Shown here piece after piece: positions 37,060 through 48,849 of a stretch of 64,000 nt of DNA. Position 1 is the first letter of the stretch. Each line of letters opens with the position of its first letter. Below the pieces are notes generated by a model. The model ran no database searches. It was not told where the DNA came from and saw only the letters and a list, made by a program, of their open reading frames with translations. A program made the position numbers and the translations under genes. Origin of the DNA: Sebastes aleutianus (lineage: Eukaryota > Chordata > Actinopteri > Perciformes > Sebastidae); the NCBI GenBank assembly GCA_916700875.1, contig CAKAKS010000066.1, forward strand, positions 30,792,490 to 30,856,489, written 5' to 3'.

Positions 37060-37099
37060 TGATAATTTACTCCAGAGGAGGGCAGTAGTTCTCCTATCA

Positions 37100-38678
37100 T
37101 AGGAGTGTGTGGGAGTTGGTATATATATTCCAGAATTTAAAATATCTATTTCCAAAAGAATTTCAAACCAGGTATCAGTGTACACAGCAGAAATAGTGGC
37201 AATCATCATTGCAATGCAGTGGGTTGAGGAGGTCAGACCTGACAGAGTGGTGATATGCACGGATTCAAAAGCTGTTTTGGAAAGTATACATTCAACAAAA
37301 GCTGTAAGGCAAGATCTAATCATTGAATTGTACTATAGCTTGCTAAGACTACACAGAGGGGGTATAGATGTATTATTCTGTTGGGTTCCAGCACACGAGG
37401 GGGTGAAAGGAAATGAGTTTGCAGATAAACTAGCAAAAAGTTCACTGCAAAAAGACATTACAGTACCAGTTTTACTTGGGAAAGGAGAAGGAAAAGCTGT
37501 GATTAAAAGGAAAGGAGTTGAGATATGGCAGAAAAGATGGGAGGAGGACCAGAAAGGAAGGAGATATTTCAAAATACAAAAGTCGGTCATAACAAAGACG
37601 TATAAAGAAAGGAACAGAAGGGAAGAAATCATCATAACAAGACTCAGACTGGATCACACAGGTCTTAATGGCACGTTGGCTTTAATGGGGAAAAGGAACA
37701 GTGACAAGTGTGGGGATTGTGGTGATAAAGAAAATGTGCAGCATATCCTAATTCAATGTAAAAAGTATGAGGCTGAAAGAAAAAGACTACAGGACCAAGT
37801 CAGAGAGGAGGGACGGGATTGGGATCTGATGGGGATACTGGGAACAGAGGGTGAGGGGGTTGAAGGCACCAGGAAGGCATTATTAATGTTCTTAACCCTC
37901 CTATTATCTTTGGGGTCAATTTGACCCCATTCAATGTTTAACGTCTCTAAATAAATGATTGACATCATTTTTTTTGCTTCATATTTAATGACTTTTACTA
38001 ATTTAATGGGGACAACTGGGTAAACATAAAATTAAAATGATGATATGTTTTCAATGTCCTGTACACATGCTGTACGCATCGGTGTTCTTTGGGGTCAATT
38101 TGACCCCAGGCTGTTTTAGCTGTATAAAACATATAAGAAATATCAACATTTTACACACATTTGTTTTGGATGATATTGAGGTCACTATAACATGCAACTT
38201 TATAATCTTCAAAAAGCTTTAGGGCCCTAACCTAACATAACCATAACTGTAGTAGTGCGAGAACCACTGATAGTTCACAGGACATGGGGGAGGTGAAACA
38301 TCATTCTTGCGAGAACTTTGATATTTCCCCACGCTTTGGGGGCGGCAAAAATATGGTTCCTGTGAAGATATTGATTTTATTTAAAGGGCTATTTAGGTAG
38401 TCAACAAACAAACATAAAGTACCTGACACATAAACTTGGGTAACAATTTTAATTATTATCATTTTCTGGAGGTTTAAATTGCTGGGGTCAAATTGACCCC
38501 AAGGATAAAAGATGTTAGTAAATTTGAAGGTAACAGGAGGGTTAAGAGACACAGGATTGGTGGATAGAATTTAAGAGTAGGAGTAAAGAGCAAATGACAT
38601 GATGTTACACACTCTTGTACAGTAGGTGGCGGTATGCACCTTAAAGTTGGTTGCGATCCGCCAGAAACAGAGAGAAGA
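37100..38678 (+). mobile_element. 5'-truncated LINE with RNase H domain (I/Nimb-like), interrupted by a MITE
   Basis: Flanked by the 16 bp target duplication AGTAGTTCTCCTATCA (37,084-37,099 and 38,679-38,694), the signature of target-primed reverse transcription. The open frame runs from the truncation point to 37,924, about 270 codons. It shows a type I RNase H domain (YTAEIVAI with Glu, CTDSKAVL with Asp, WVPAHEGVKGNEFADKLAK with Asp), then a zinc-knuckle-like CGDCGDKENVQHILIQC. The first catalytic Asp of RNase H is lost with the 5' truncation, as are endonuclease and reverse transcriptase. RNase H after the RT is a mark of the I group of LINEs. The original stop is at 38,572-38,574, beyond the nested MITE, and the 3' tail ends in an AGAAG repeat. 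Confidence 0.85.
37892..38545. mobile_element. TTAA-flanked MITE (piggyBac-like) nested in the LINE
   Basis: Ends TTAACCCTCCT and AGGAGGGTTAA. Both arms carry the motif ggggtcaatttgacccc or its near-match at 37,910-37,927, 38,090-38,107 and 38,485-38,502. Removing one TTAA and the interior joins the LINE frame to its proper stop, so the target TTAA was the Leu codon at 37,892. No transposase is encoded. Confidence 0.85.
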
Positions 38679-38798
38679 AGTAGTTCTCCTATCAGCTGCA
38701 GTAAATCCTCAGAGAAGAAGAGCCTCCTTCGCCAGTCAGTCCTCTGGTGGTAAAGTGACCTCTGCTGCTAACGTTAGCTGTTAGCCTGCTCTACAACC

Positions 38799-41700
38799 AT
38801 GGCTCCTCCAGTTGCAGTGTCGCCTCTGATTAAGGTTTGTGTTGCACACAGTACACATTGTGAAGAAGGGTTACTCGTGTTTTACTGTAATCTGCCCTGG
38901 CGGTCGTATTTCAGGTTGTTAGCTACACAGAGCACGCTAACCTGCTAGCTGGTAGCGAGGGAGCATGCAAGCTCAGAGCTACGTTACTACAACCTGTAGA
39001 TAGTCATTGGATTAGTGCTGCATTATAGCTATATCTTAACAATGCATGTGTTGAATGTGAGTGTAGTGCGACGTGCTGTGTGTGAAGCATCAGCCTTGAC
39101 GGTGCTGATCACTGAGAGCGTCTCCATTGAAAGGACGCAGCGCCTCCTGGTTGTTATTAATAGAAATGTCCTTGACTATAAGTGACGTTAATCCAGAAGA
39201 ATGAATTTAATGTGTAATGTCGCATCATTTATCTCTCTAATTTCCTATAGTGTTTTATTTAAGTCAGCTGTAACTCGTGTTTAGAATAAATAGAATCAAT
39301 TTGTGTTCATCGTTGTCGCCCCCTGCTGGTCATGTTTGGTGGTGACAGACTGCAAACAGGTGGACAGACTGTTAAAGGTCCCATATTATAAATAAAGTGA
39401 GAAAGTCCTTTTTATTATAAAACAGGCTTTAGTTCTATAGAAATACTGTGAAAGTATCGAAACCCTCAATCCACAGGGAAATACACACAGCCCGTATTCA
39501 GAAACTCTACATTTGAAACAAGCCGTCAGGATTTCTGTTCATTCGTGATGTCACAAATATACAATATTTGGACTCTTTACACAGTTTTAAACGTAAACAT
39601 TTTAAATGTGTCCCAGTTTATTCCTGGTTGCAGTGGATGTGAATGTCTTCAGCTGACAGGAAGTACACATGGACCCAAGCTGTTGCCTAGCAACGCAATT
39701 CTGTGGCAATTCCGTCAAAATGCGCTAAAACGGAGCGTTTCAGACAGAGGGTAAATACATGCATATTCAGGCTGACAGTATGAGGAAAATAAAGGACTTT
39801 TTGAACATTACAGCATGTAAACATGTTCTAGTAGAAACACAAAATACAAGTATAAACCTGAAAATGAGCATGATATGGGACCTTTAAAGTATAACGTTAT
39901 ATTTTAATGAAACTAATGCTTCCCGTTGGATTCTGTTTTTGCCGAATTTAAGTTTGAGCCCTAACCACTCTGGTAACTCGTTCAATTCAACTCTGTTAGA
40001 TGTGTAACGTTAGTTTGTGACCAAGGTCTCAATAAATTCTTGCAGCACTGTATAGAGTTCAATGAGTGCAGCAACATTATGGGAAGCAATGCTAAGTAAG
40101 GATGTATAGAACTTCTCGAGCAAAGGCCAATGGGTATTCTGTCTCATAGTCACTGCTATTGATGTAGAACGTGTTGAATGGCAAAACGAAAATGGCAAGT
40201 TAATTATCATTTGCCTTAATACCTGTAGATGTCCTGTCACCTGTGTGATTGAGAATTTGCACAGACTTTGCAGCGATTGCATCACTGGCATTAATTTGCA
40301 TGGCTTTCTCCTTTACAGACAGCAAGGTATTCAGCTTTGATTGCTGGTATCATCTATGGCAAAAGGAGATATGGTGAGTTATTCTTATTAGGGTCATTCC
40401 TGTTATGCAGCAACATTTCTGTCTGCATGAATTACTTCCTCATAATTTCTTTAAAATATGTCATCTATTTATAACAAATGGCTTAAATTATAGATGGGCT
40501 TCTTTATACTATAAACACAGAATAATGCACATTAAAAATATATATATATATTTAAACTTTTTTACTTTACTTTTTTTTTTACTCAGTTTTTTTTGGTACA
40601 AGTGCTCAATTTTGACCATGTCCCCAGTGCAAAGTAATCAACTTCTACAAGAACTATAAGCCATAAAATTATAAAATACGCATAATATTCTTTAATTTAA
40701 AGGCCATTTTAAACGTTCTCTGATTATATGTATATATTAGGAAGAACTATAGTTATTTGTTACCAGGAGGGAACTCAAAGGAGTAAAGTAGGGTGAGCAT
40801 AAACTTTCACTTGTCTTTTTTCCCCCATGTTTCATGATGTTAATCTGTTTGTCACACTCTTAAAGTTCCACCCTGTTGGGCTAAATTATGAAGAAAGTTG
40901 GTCTGATCGAACATATTTGATATAGTTATAAAAGTCCTGTTTGTGTGTAGAAGGTTAGCTGGCTAAATCTGGATCACTCACAGAGCTATGGCTAACTTAG
41001 CTCCAAATTTTCCACCCTGTTAGGTTTATAAACCAATATGAACCAGCCTACCCACAAGGATTATTATTTGAGTGCCTGAGATTGTCCATTATGTTTTCCT
41101 GACAGTTAATGTCACTACTCTTATATTATGCAAAAAAAAGATGAAAAATCCATCTTTTTATCTTCATAGGGGTAACATTTTACACTCAATGTTGTGTTTA
41201 AAACCTGATCCTCTCACAAAAAAACTCTTTAAGTATATTTGTAAATTGAGATCTTCTGTTGTGTGGGTTTGAAGAATGCTTATACGCTTAAGAAGATGTG
41301 CACGTCAGATAATGTTACCAAAATGTCATTTTGGAATACTGAAATACAGTCTATATAGTGCCATTTTTGTCCCATAATGAAAGCTGCTTTTTAAAAATAA
41401 ACTCCTTAATCTTCTCAGATAACCTGAAGCCTATTGCAGCTGAGGAGAAGAGGATTGAGGAAGAGGAGAAAAAGGTTCGGGAGGAGCAGGAGCGCATTGC
41501 CAAGCAGATAGCTGAAGGTAGCGTCGCCAGCCTCGATCACATGTCAAATTTTCCGTCTACAGTTTGCACATGCATACACCTGCATGCTGCACGGTCTACA
41601 GGGAGTGAATGCAATAATAGCAACACCAGTGTACAATATACCACAGTTGGCGTTGCATTGCACAATAAAGTGGGAGCATAGCCATTCAATGTGAAGCATG

Positions 41701-41813
41701 TTATTCTTCAACTAATAACTGTAAACCATATTTGCTATGTAAAATCCTAAATGTACTAATCCCACTTATTTTACTCTCTCCTTACAGCAAGCGAAGATAC
41801 TATTCTGAAGTAA
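38799..41813 (+). CDS. atp5me: Mitochondrial ATP synthase subunit e
   Basis: Four coding exons: 38799-38834, 40319-40373, 41419-41517 and 41788-41813 (216 nt, 71 residues; human 69). It reads MAPPVAVSPLIK, TARYSALIAGIIYGKRRY, a charged helix with LKPIAAEEKRIEEEEKK, and ends ASEDTILK. The N-terminal helix crosses the inner membrane and carries the GxxxG-like face (AGIIYG) used by subunits e and g to dimerise ATP synthase; the rest is a charged coiled-coil helix. Phases and splice sites agree (GTTTGT, GTGAGT, GTAGCG donors). The small first exon with the start codon directly after the 5' UTR matches the vertebrate gene. A LINE insertion ends 105 bp upstream of the ATG. Confidence 0.96.
38835..41787 (+). 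other. atp5me: atp5me introns
   Basis: Intron 1 (38,835-40,318) holds the TTAA-bounded MITE at 39,372-39,887. Introns 2 and 3 show AT-rich sequence without a recognised element or RNA gene. Confidence 0.7.
39372..39887. mobile_element. TTAA-bounded MITE, AAAGGTCCCATAT family
   Basis: Inverted ends TTAAAGGTCCCATAT and ATATGGGACCTTTAA with TTAA at both borders. A related, more diverged copy is at 52,904-53,765 in idua intron 10; they share 'acatgttctag.agaaac' and 'aaatacaagt' near the right end. Confidence 0.8.
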
Positions 41814-42215
41814 AGCTGGTGTTCCGTGTGAGGATATCCATGTGCAATTCCCAACCTCTCCCTCCTTTTTCCTGGAGTAACGATGGCAACGTCGGGTCCC
41901 AACCAGTCAAACACTCCCGTGTTGTAGACGTATTCACTGTTACCTTGTATAATACATCACCTCTCTGGATTGCCAGACACAGTGATTTTACGTTAGTTAC
42001 ATGACATAAAATCAAGCTCTTGAACTCAGCATTGTAATACTGCAAATGCAGCCGCACGCATAAATTATAAAAGCTCATGTTTTGTAATGAAACAACGTCA
42101 TAAATACAGAAGTACATGATCACTGTAGTCTTTGTGTTTGTTTACAAGCATGGTTATAATCAGTGTTCTCCTTCAACCCACTGTTACAGCACAGGTAGGA
42201 GAGATGTTACATTAA

Positions 42216-42221
42216 AATAAA
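42216..42221 (+). terminator. atp5me: Candidate poly(A) signal of atp5me
   Basis: AATAAA about 400 bases after the stop codon, in an A-rich run, so this is only a possibility. Confidence 0.3.
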
Positions 42222-45200
42222 AAATAAAAAAAATCTAAAATTTTGTTCACATTAGTCATCATTAATGTGTTGCTGTTAGATCATGTTCAGTTGCTTCCTC
42301 TTTGCAACAACTTTTTTGATCACTGGTTAAGGTTAGATATTTACAATATCTGCTTTAATTACGTTGTCTTTTAATCGTGAAAAATTGGCTTTAGAAACAT
42401 GACGGCTTATTGTGTTAAGATAAAGGTGCAGAAATGTCAGAATCATTTCCAAAGGAAGTTGATTAAAGTCTTATTTAATTCTCTTATAGAAACTGCGTCA
42501 TACTTAAACAGTTTCCTCACTCTGTTCCTACTGTAGCTTTGTGAGCTTATGGAAAATTAGCGAGTTTATACTTAGTTTTCTAAGCTACACATTTGATTCG
42601 GGTGAAAACAGTTGCTGACGTATCATTTTATGTGGAAAGTTGTGTTAAATATTGGTCGACGTGGGTCAAGTGCTCGAACGTTAGAAATGAATCTCTTATT
42701 TTCTTGATTGTAGAAAATGTGTGGTCTATAAAATGTGCATTATAAGTTCCTAAAGCCAAAGGTAATGTCATCAAATGGTTTGTTTTACAGTCCAAAACCC
42801 CAAAACAAATAAAAAAATGTAGGGATGCACCGATACTGAATCGGATATCGGGCCGATACTGACTCCAATAGCTGGATCGGATATTGGTGACAATAGGGTC
42901 GATCTATTCAATTCAATTCTATGTTTATATACAGTACTATATACAGTTTATACTTGAATTTGAATTCCTGTTAATTTTGAAGATTTGTTTTACCTTTAAG
43001 TTGCTGGTGTACGATTTATTATTTTAAGAAATAATCTGTATTTATTTGTTACATTTTGTTTTACAAAGTTAAGAAAGCAATGTTTAAGTCAAGCCTGATG
43101 TTGTCTTACACATAAAAGAATGATCCCAGTCACTTCCACACAGTGAGGCATACGGCTTATTAATTAAACAGCCCAGGTATCACGAGCAGTATCGGGAGTG
43201 AAAAAGTCAGATCGGTGCATCCCTAAAAAAAAGAAAGAAAAGCAGCCAAATGCTCACAATTGAAAAGTTGAAACTTGGAAATGTTTGGTATGTTTTTCTT
43301 GAAGAATAACTTAGTTAATTGATTGTCAAAATAGTTGCCCTTTAACTTAATAGCAATTTACTAATCGACTCATCGCTTCAGTAATAAGTACGTTCCAAAC
43401 TTGTTGATATGAATGATTTCCACTGCTGATTAGTGTGATACAATTTGGGAGTTTCTTTTAAAAATCTGACTTTAGAGACTTATGGGTAAAATGAAACAAT
43501 GATGTAAATGTGAAATCCAACTGTTCCCCCTACAATCTGTTCAGGTTCACATGTTTCCATCAACATTCATCTTACTGAAGACCAACTGAACCCTCCAACC
43601 CTATGGAGATGTTTATGTCACCTGCTAATATCCAGCAGTCAGTGACTTGACATGGCTTAAGTTTGGACGTGCTGAACCCAAGCTCACCTCCAGTTAAGCA
43701 AGCGTCTACATGCGTCTGGCATCATTTAAACCTAGCTTTTGTTTTCGGATTAGAGATGCAGAGTTAATACTGTTGACATGTCACGTTGATCGTTTGGACA
43801 GCGTTGAACAGCCCAGCAGGATGTCGGAGCACAGAGGCCTTACCTAATAAACTCAAGACATGTTATTATTAGAATAACAACAATGCCAGGGCCGACTAAA
43901 AATACAGCTAGAGTTACTGGCGTGCTACTTGTCTTTACTTAGCTCTCACCTACTGTAGTTAACAAAAATATCTCCTCAGGACTGGTGAGGGTGGCACGAC
44001 TGGGATTACAGTGATCTTCTTAATACTTTTTTTTCTTTTTCATTTTTCATTTTTTTAAAGTACACCACAAAAAGATGATGGAATTTTAAAAATACGTCAC
44101 TATACTATTGGTTCAAAAGCCTCATTAAACGTGGTAATCAAAGTCTGGTATATCTTCCACAGATAAAAACAAAACATTTATTTTGGACCTGTCAAAATTT
44201 TTTAAATGATTAATTCACAAACATAATTTTTTTTTAAAAAGCGATACCTTTATTTCGGCACCTTTCTGATAGCTCTGTGGATAATGGAAAACAACCTGAT
44301 GAGATATTATGAGCAACAACGCATACGTTTATAAATGCATCTGAAGCAGCAAAATATTTCATGGAGGACCTTTTAGTGAGTAAAACATCCCACTCTGGGG
44401 CGTTTTCACACTTTGGCATCTGTATGCACGTTTCCTGGTACATAAGTGGTGTAAACTTCCTGTGACACTCCTCAGCTGTTTCCTATGATGTCCCAGATTA
44501 CAGGGTGAAGCTCTGGCAGCATTTACAGACAAGATGATAACAGGTTACTTAACTGAGCAAGTGATGGGAACACCTGAGCCTCTGCTGACATAACATGACA
44601 GAGCGTCTTTACTCGGTGCTATATTCTCCAAACTATCTTATAATGTAAAATGCTACTGTTGTTGTCATTTGAGGTGCTTGTAAATGTGAAAATGCTCCTT
44701 TTTCTTCTCTGAATCTTTTTATATTTTACGCACAAATAAAAAGTTTTGTCTACATTAACAAACAAAACCCTATATACTTAAAAGTGCACTTGCATTCACT
44801 CTCCTCTTAAACAGAGCCAGCTATTGTTGGGGAATCCAAAAGTAATAAAAGTGAGACAGTTTATGTTTGTCTCAAGTTAACAAGGCCAGTACAAAAGTAA
44901 AACACTTTCACTTCTCTTCTTGCTCGCAGAAAGATATCACTCATTTGGAAGTCATCTGCACCCCCTTCGTCATCATCCCTGATGGAGGATATGATGTTCC
45001 TTAAATTAGCCATTCCCCAAAAAAATGTACAATAACTGGCCCCTCTTATCTTATTTTGACCGACTGACAGTGCTTCCGTATGATTAAGACCACTTGCATT
45101 TTTTATAGTATATGTATTAATTTTACTTAGATGTAGTGTATTTGGCAGACAAATAGACTATTTCTCTCCATCAGCTAAATCATATGACATCAAGTTTGAT

Positions 45201-45960
45201 TTATGTGAACAGAAATGGCCACTAACAGTTAAATTGTCCATTTGTAAAGTTTATCAGCCTATTTTGTCTGTAGTTTGGGATTCATCCTATAATTATTATT
45301 ACTGTCAATGTGTACTTTATTTTTCATTATTTATTTTATTTTAATTAATTAAATTTTTTTTTTAATTTAGCTGCATTTTGCATCGTCAATGGGTGAAGGT
45401 TGGGTGTGAGGGGGGCTTTGGGGGAAAAATACCAAAATATGGAGGGACAATCATCAATCATTTGTGCTCTATTTGTATGTTTCTGTACACCTGATGTTAC
45501 TCCCAATAAATTATTACAGGAAAAAAAGTTTCTTCTTAGTAATAGTATCCCAGTCCAGAGAATTGGGAAAACATTATGTGAAGAAAGAAGATAGTTCAAA
45601 ATCTGAGTAAAATCATCTCACTCTTTAATTCACTCTGTATCACAATTTTTCAGCAGGTATGACTCCACAAATCTTTATATTTGCACTTGTTTCCACTGGA
45701 GGTCTTCATGCCTAAAATACACTCGCCTGTTCATGTAAACAGCTTCACCACGGACGTGTGACTCAAGGCTCAGGCCACCTCTTTGCCCCGGGGCATCTGC
45801 CGTTATGTATCCCGTTATAGAGCCCTGCAAACAATTACATAAAGCCTACACACTGCTGAATGCGAGGGTTCATCAGATTACAGCGGGGGATTTTGTTAAC
45901 TGGATTAGCGGTAGATTTAAACTCTGCATTTAGGTTCAAGAAGTGAAAATAATCAGTGAG
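42222..45960. other. Intergenic between atp5me and purpurin
   Basis: No coding exon seen. Contains the hAT-like MITE at 42,830-43,225. The rest is AT-rich unique-looking sequence. Confidence 0.5.
42830..43225. mobile_element. hAT-like MITE with ATCGGTGCATCCCTA ends
   Basis: Inverted ends TAGGGATGCACCGAT and ATCGGTGCATCCCTA are exact over 15 bases. Sub-terminal 'cggatatcgggccgata' is typical of this widespread vertebrate hAT group. A-rich sequence on both sides hides any target duplication. Confidence 0.8.
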
Positions 45961-45984
45961 CCTGTTTGTGCGTCAGATATAAAA
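45870..45984 (+). promoter_or_regulatory. rbp4l: Purpurin core promoter with CRX/OTX-type sites
   Basis: TATAAAA at 45,978-45,984 lies about 30 bases before the likely transcription start near 46,008. Upstream, GGATTA at 45,902-45,907 (TAATCC on the minus strand) and GATTA at 45,876-45,880 fit CRX/OTX homeobox sites. Photoreceptor expression of fish purpurin under CRX is known from the literature; use of these exact sites is inference. Confidence 0.5.
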
Positions 45985-46242
45985 CGGCTCACACGGCGTC
46001 TTCTCACCACAGCTTGGACACTGAAACAGCTCTTTACTGAAAACTTCCCAAGACTTCCTTATACACTTCAGGTAAGGAGATGATGCTTTGTGGGGACCAA
46101 GTGATCTTTTTACAAACTAAAATATGGAGATGCAAAAGCGACTTTTTTTCCTTTAGCCAGATACTTCAAGCTGCTCAAACTGTAAATAAAGAAAAAACAC
46201 ACTATCACGCTGATTAACGTGCTCGACTTTGTTTTGTTTAGA

Positions 46243-48127
46243 ATGGACTTCCAGATCTTTTCCCTGTTGATGTTGCTCGTGGCCTGTGTGGAGCGGAGCC
46301 TGGCCACCTGCATGGTGGACAGCTTCACAGTCAAAGATGACTTTGACCCCAAAAGAGTGAGTACAGAAATATGTATTCAATTCAGCTCCAGTTCAAGTTA
46401 CTGTAACTAGAACTACCCAGTGATACTATTTACAGTAATACTACTATGTAGGTTCAGGAGAGATAGTTAGCTTCCACAGATGAACAAGTAGGAAAACGGA
46501 TTGGACAGGAATAGAATGATCGACATCCTCCAAGAAAACCAGGACATCATCTGCATACAATGAAATAGTGTTCAAAAATCTAAATTTGTTTATAAGCATA
46601 TCTACATTCTACTGATGAAATGCGTATCAAAAGAATCATCTTTATGATTTTTCTCCGGCAGTATGCAGGAAAGTGGTACGCTCTGCAGAAGAAGGATCCC
46701 GAGGGTTTGTTCCTGCAGGACAACATCTCTGCTGAATACACTGTTGGAGACGATGGTGCCATGGTGGCCTCCTCCAGGGGCAGAGTCACTCTCTTTGGGT
46801 GGGTATTTGTTATTTTTTAGAAATGTATTTAATATAATTTTTTATTTATTTATTTCCCCCAATTTGATCTAATTGAATAATTGTATTACTATTAATTATT
46901 TATTTATTTTATTATTGATATTGTTACTGTTGTCATTATTTTTGTTCACTAATGATTGATGAATGTACTTACTAGGAATTTAGGAATGTAGATGAGAGGG
47001 GTCTTTGGGTATATACTGTATATATAAAGGTTAGAGTTGATAGAAATGAGGGTTGGGCTGTGAATTCAGAGACCAGTTCACGTGGACATCAGAGCTATGC
47101 CACTGTTTATTGTTCAAAATAGTGGTGTAAAATCAATAAAAAGATTTGAGAAGAAGAAATATATTTAGCAGCAGTCTAAATGTGATATGTTTAAATAACT
47201 TAAGGTTACTGCTTGCAAATGTGACAATTTTTTCTCTACTTGACATCCAGGTTCTGGGTTGTGTGCGCTGACATGGCTGCCCAGTACTCCGTGCCTGACC
47301 CTGGCACCCCCGGCAAGATGTTCATGAACTACCAGGGACTGGCCAGCTACCTGTCCAGCGGCGGTAAACCTCCTCAGTTGTATTACACACACATTCTTTC
47401 TGTGTCTTTCTCTCTCTCACACACAGTTTAGACTAACTTCTTCCCCTCTGCTCTTCCAGGTGACAACTACTGGATCATTGACACAGACTATGACAACTAC
47501 GCCATCACCTATGCCTGCCGCACCCTGAAGGACGATGGAAGCTGCGAGGACGGATACTCACTGGTCTTCTCCCGCAACCCCCGCGGCCTCCCCCCAGCCA
47601 TCCAGAGAGTCCTCCGCCAGAAACAGGAGGAGATCTGCATGGCCGGAGAGTTCCAGCCTGTGCTGCAGTCTGGTATGTACTCAGTTGCTCACGTTCAGCT
47701 TAATATACAGACAAACAGTGAAAGAGTGACCATGTATCTTGACTTGCAATTTAAAAGTCGAAAATAGTTGATGCTCTGATACCAAAAACTCGTAAAAGGA
47801 CACATTTTTAACATTAAGAGTAAATGAGGAAGTCTCCATGCCACATAAGATTATAGCCATTTTTCTAAAGAACATTTTGATTTAATCTTAAATTTAGAAA
47901 CACAAAAAGTGTTGTAGCTCAATTATCAAAAATGCCAATTGTTGCTCTGAATTGCTAATAAAAAGCTAATAAAAAGCTCACTTTGTGGAATAGTATGCAT
48001 CTCTGGATCTTAACTACTAATTTGAACTCATTTTAGTCTGTATATTCAGATTAAAGCTCTGTGTTACATTTAAACTCATCCAACACTTGTTCCTCTTCTT
48101 TCTCTATTGATAACAGGAGCCTGCTAA
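46243..48127 (+). CDS. rbp4l: Purpurin, retinol-binding protein 4-like lipocalin
   Basis: Five coding exons: 46243-46356, 46662-46798, 47251-47363, 47460-47672 and 48117-48127 (588 nt, 195 residues). A 5' UTR exon at about 46,008-46,071 (donor CAG|GTAAGG) joins just before the ATG. Residues 1-21 are a signal peptide (FSLLMLLVACVERSLA). The lipocalin signature YAGKWYAL begins at residue 39. It continues with FWVVCADMAAQYSVPDPG and NYWIIDTDYDNYAITYACR, a lipocalin motif, with the conserved cysteines of RBP4. Compared with RBP4 it has the purpurin-type phrases AALQKKDPEGLF-like (ALQKKDPEGLF) and MAGEFQPVLQSGAC. Purpurin is a secreted photoreceptor protein that binds retinol and supports retinal cell adhesion and survival in fish and birds. 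The final coding exon has only 11 nt. Confidence 0.95.
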
Positions 48128-48404
48128 ACTGCTAAACTGGAGTTTGTTGAACAGCCCTTCATTGTACTGGACTGATGATCATCCTGCCCGAAACGAACGT
48201 CATAGGAGAGAATTATCAGATGAATCGGATTCAACGCCCCATGAAAAAATGTAACCGACACTGCCGAGATGAAATTGTATTTCCATAAGCCAAATCCAAT
48301 GAAAACTATTAGCGGTTGAGTGATTGTGATGAAATAACCAACCGCACAGTATTGTCACACTGATGGGTAACATCTGCACTGAGTCATCATTCTGTATTGG
48401 TGAC

Positions 48405-48410
48405 AATAAA
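48405..48410 (+). terminator. rbp4l: Poly(A) signal of purpurin
   Basis: AATAAA 278 bases after the stop codon, followed within 30 bases by T/G-rich sequence. Confidence 0.7.
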
Positions 48411-48849
48411 TTTTGTAAAGAAACCCGCTGTTGTCCTTGTCTTTGTAAAAACGAAGCAACTTAGATTGGTGATCAAACTTTTACTTATCTCACATATAAA
48501 ACACAACCGTATAAAAAATCTGAGACATTTTGAGTATATAAAAAAATAAAAACATTTAAAAAAAATGACAAAAGATTATTCATGTATCCATTATAGTTGT
48601 TGGTCTGATTGTAACAGTTTATGTAACAGTGTGATCAGTTAATTAACTACTTATCTCATTGCTCAGTGATATTATGTATTGTACTTCTCCTTTCATACCA
48701 ATAACGACACATTATGTGAAACTGCACAACAAGCATGAACAATAAAAAAATTTTTTAACACTGCGTTTAAGAAGTTGTCCGTATGGCACAGCTGGCTTAT
48801 TCATGTGTAAATATATTAAAGGATAGGTCTGGTGATATTCTAAATTTTC

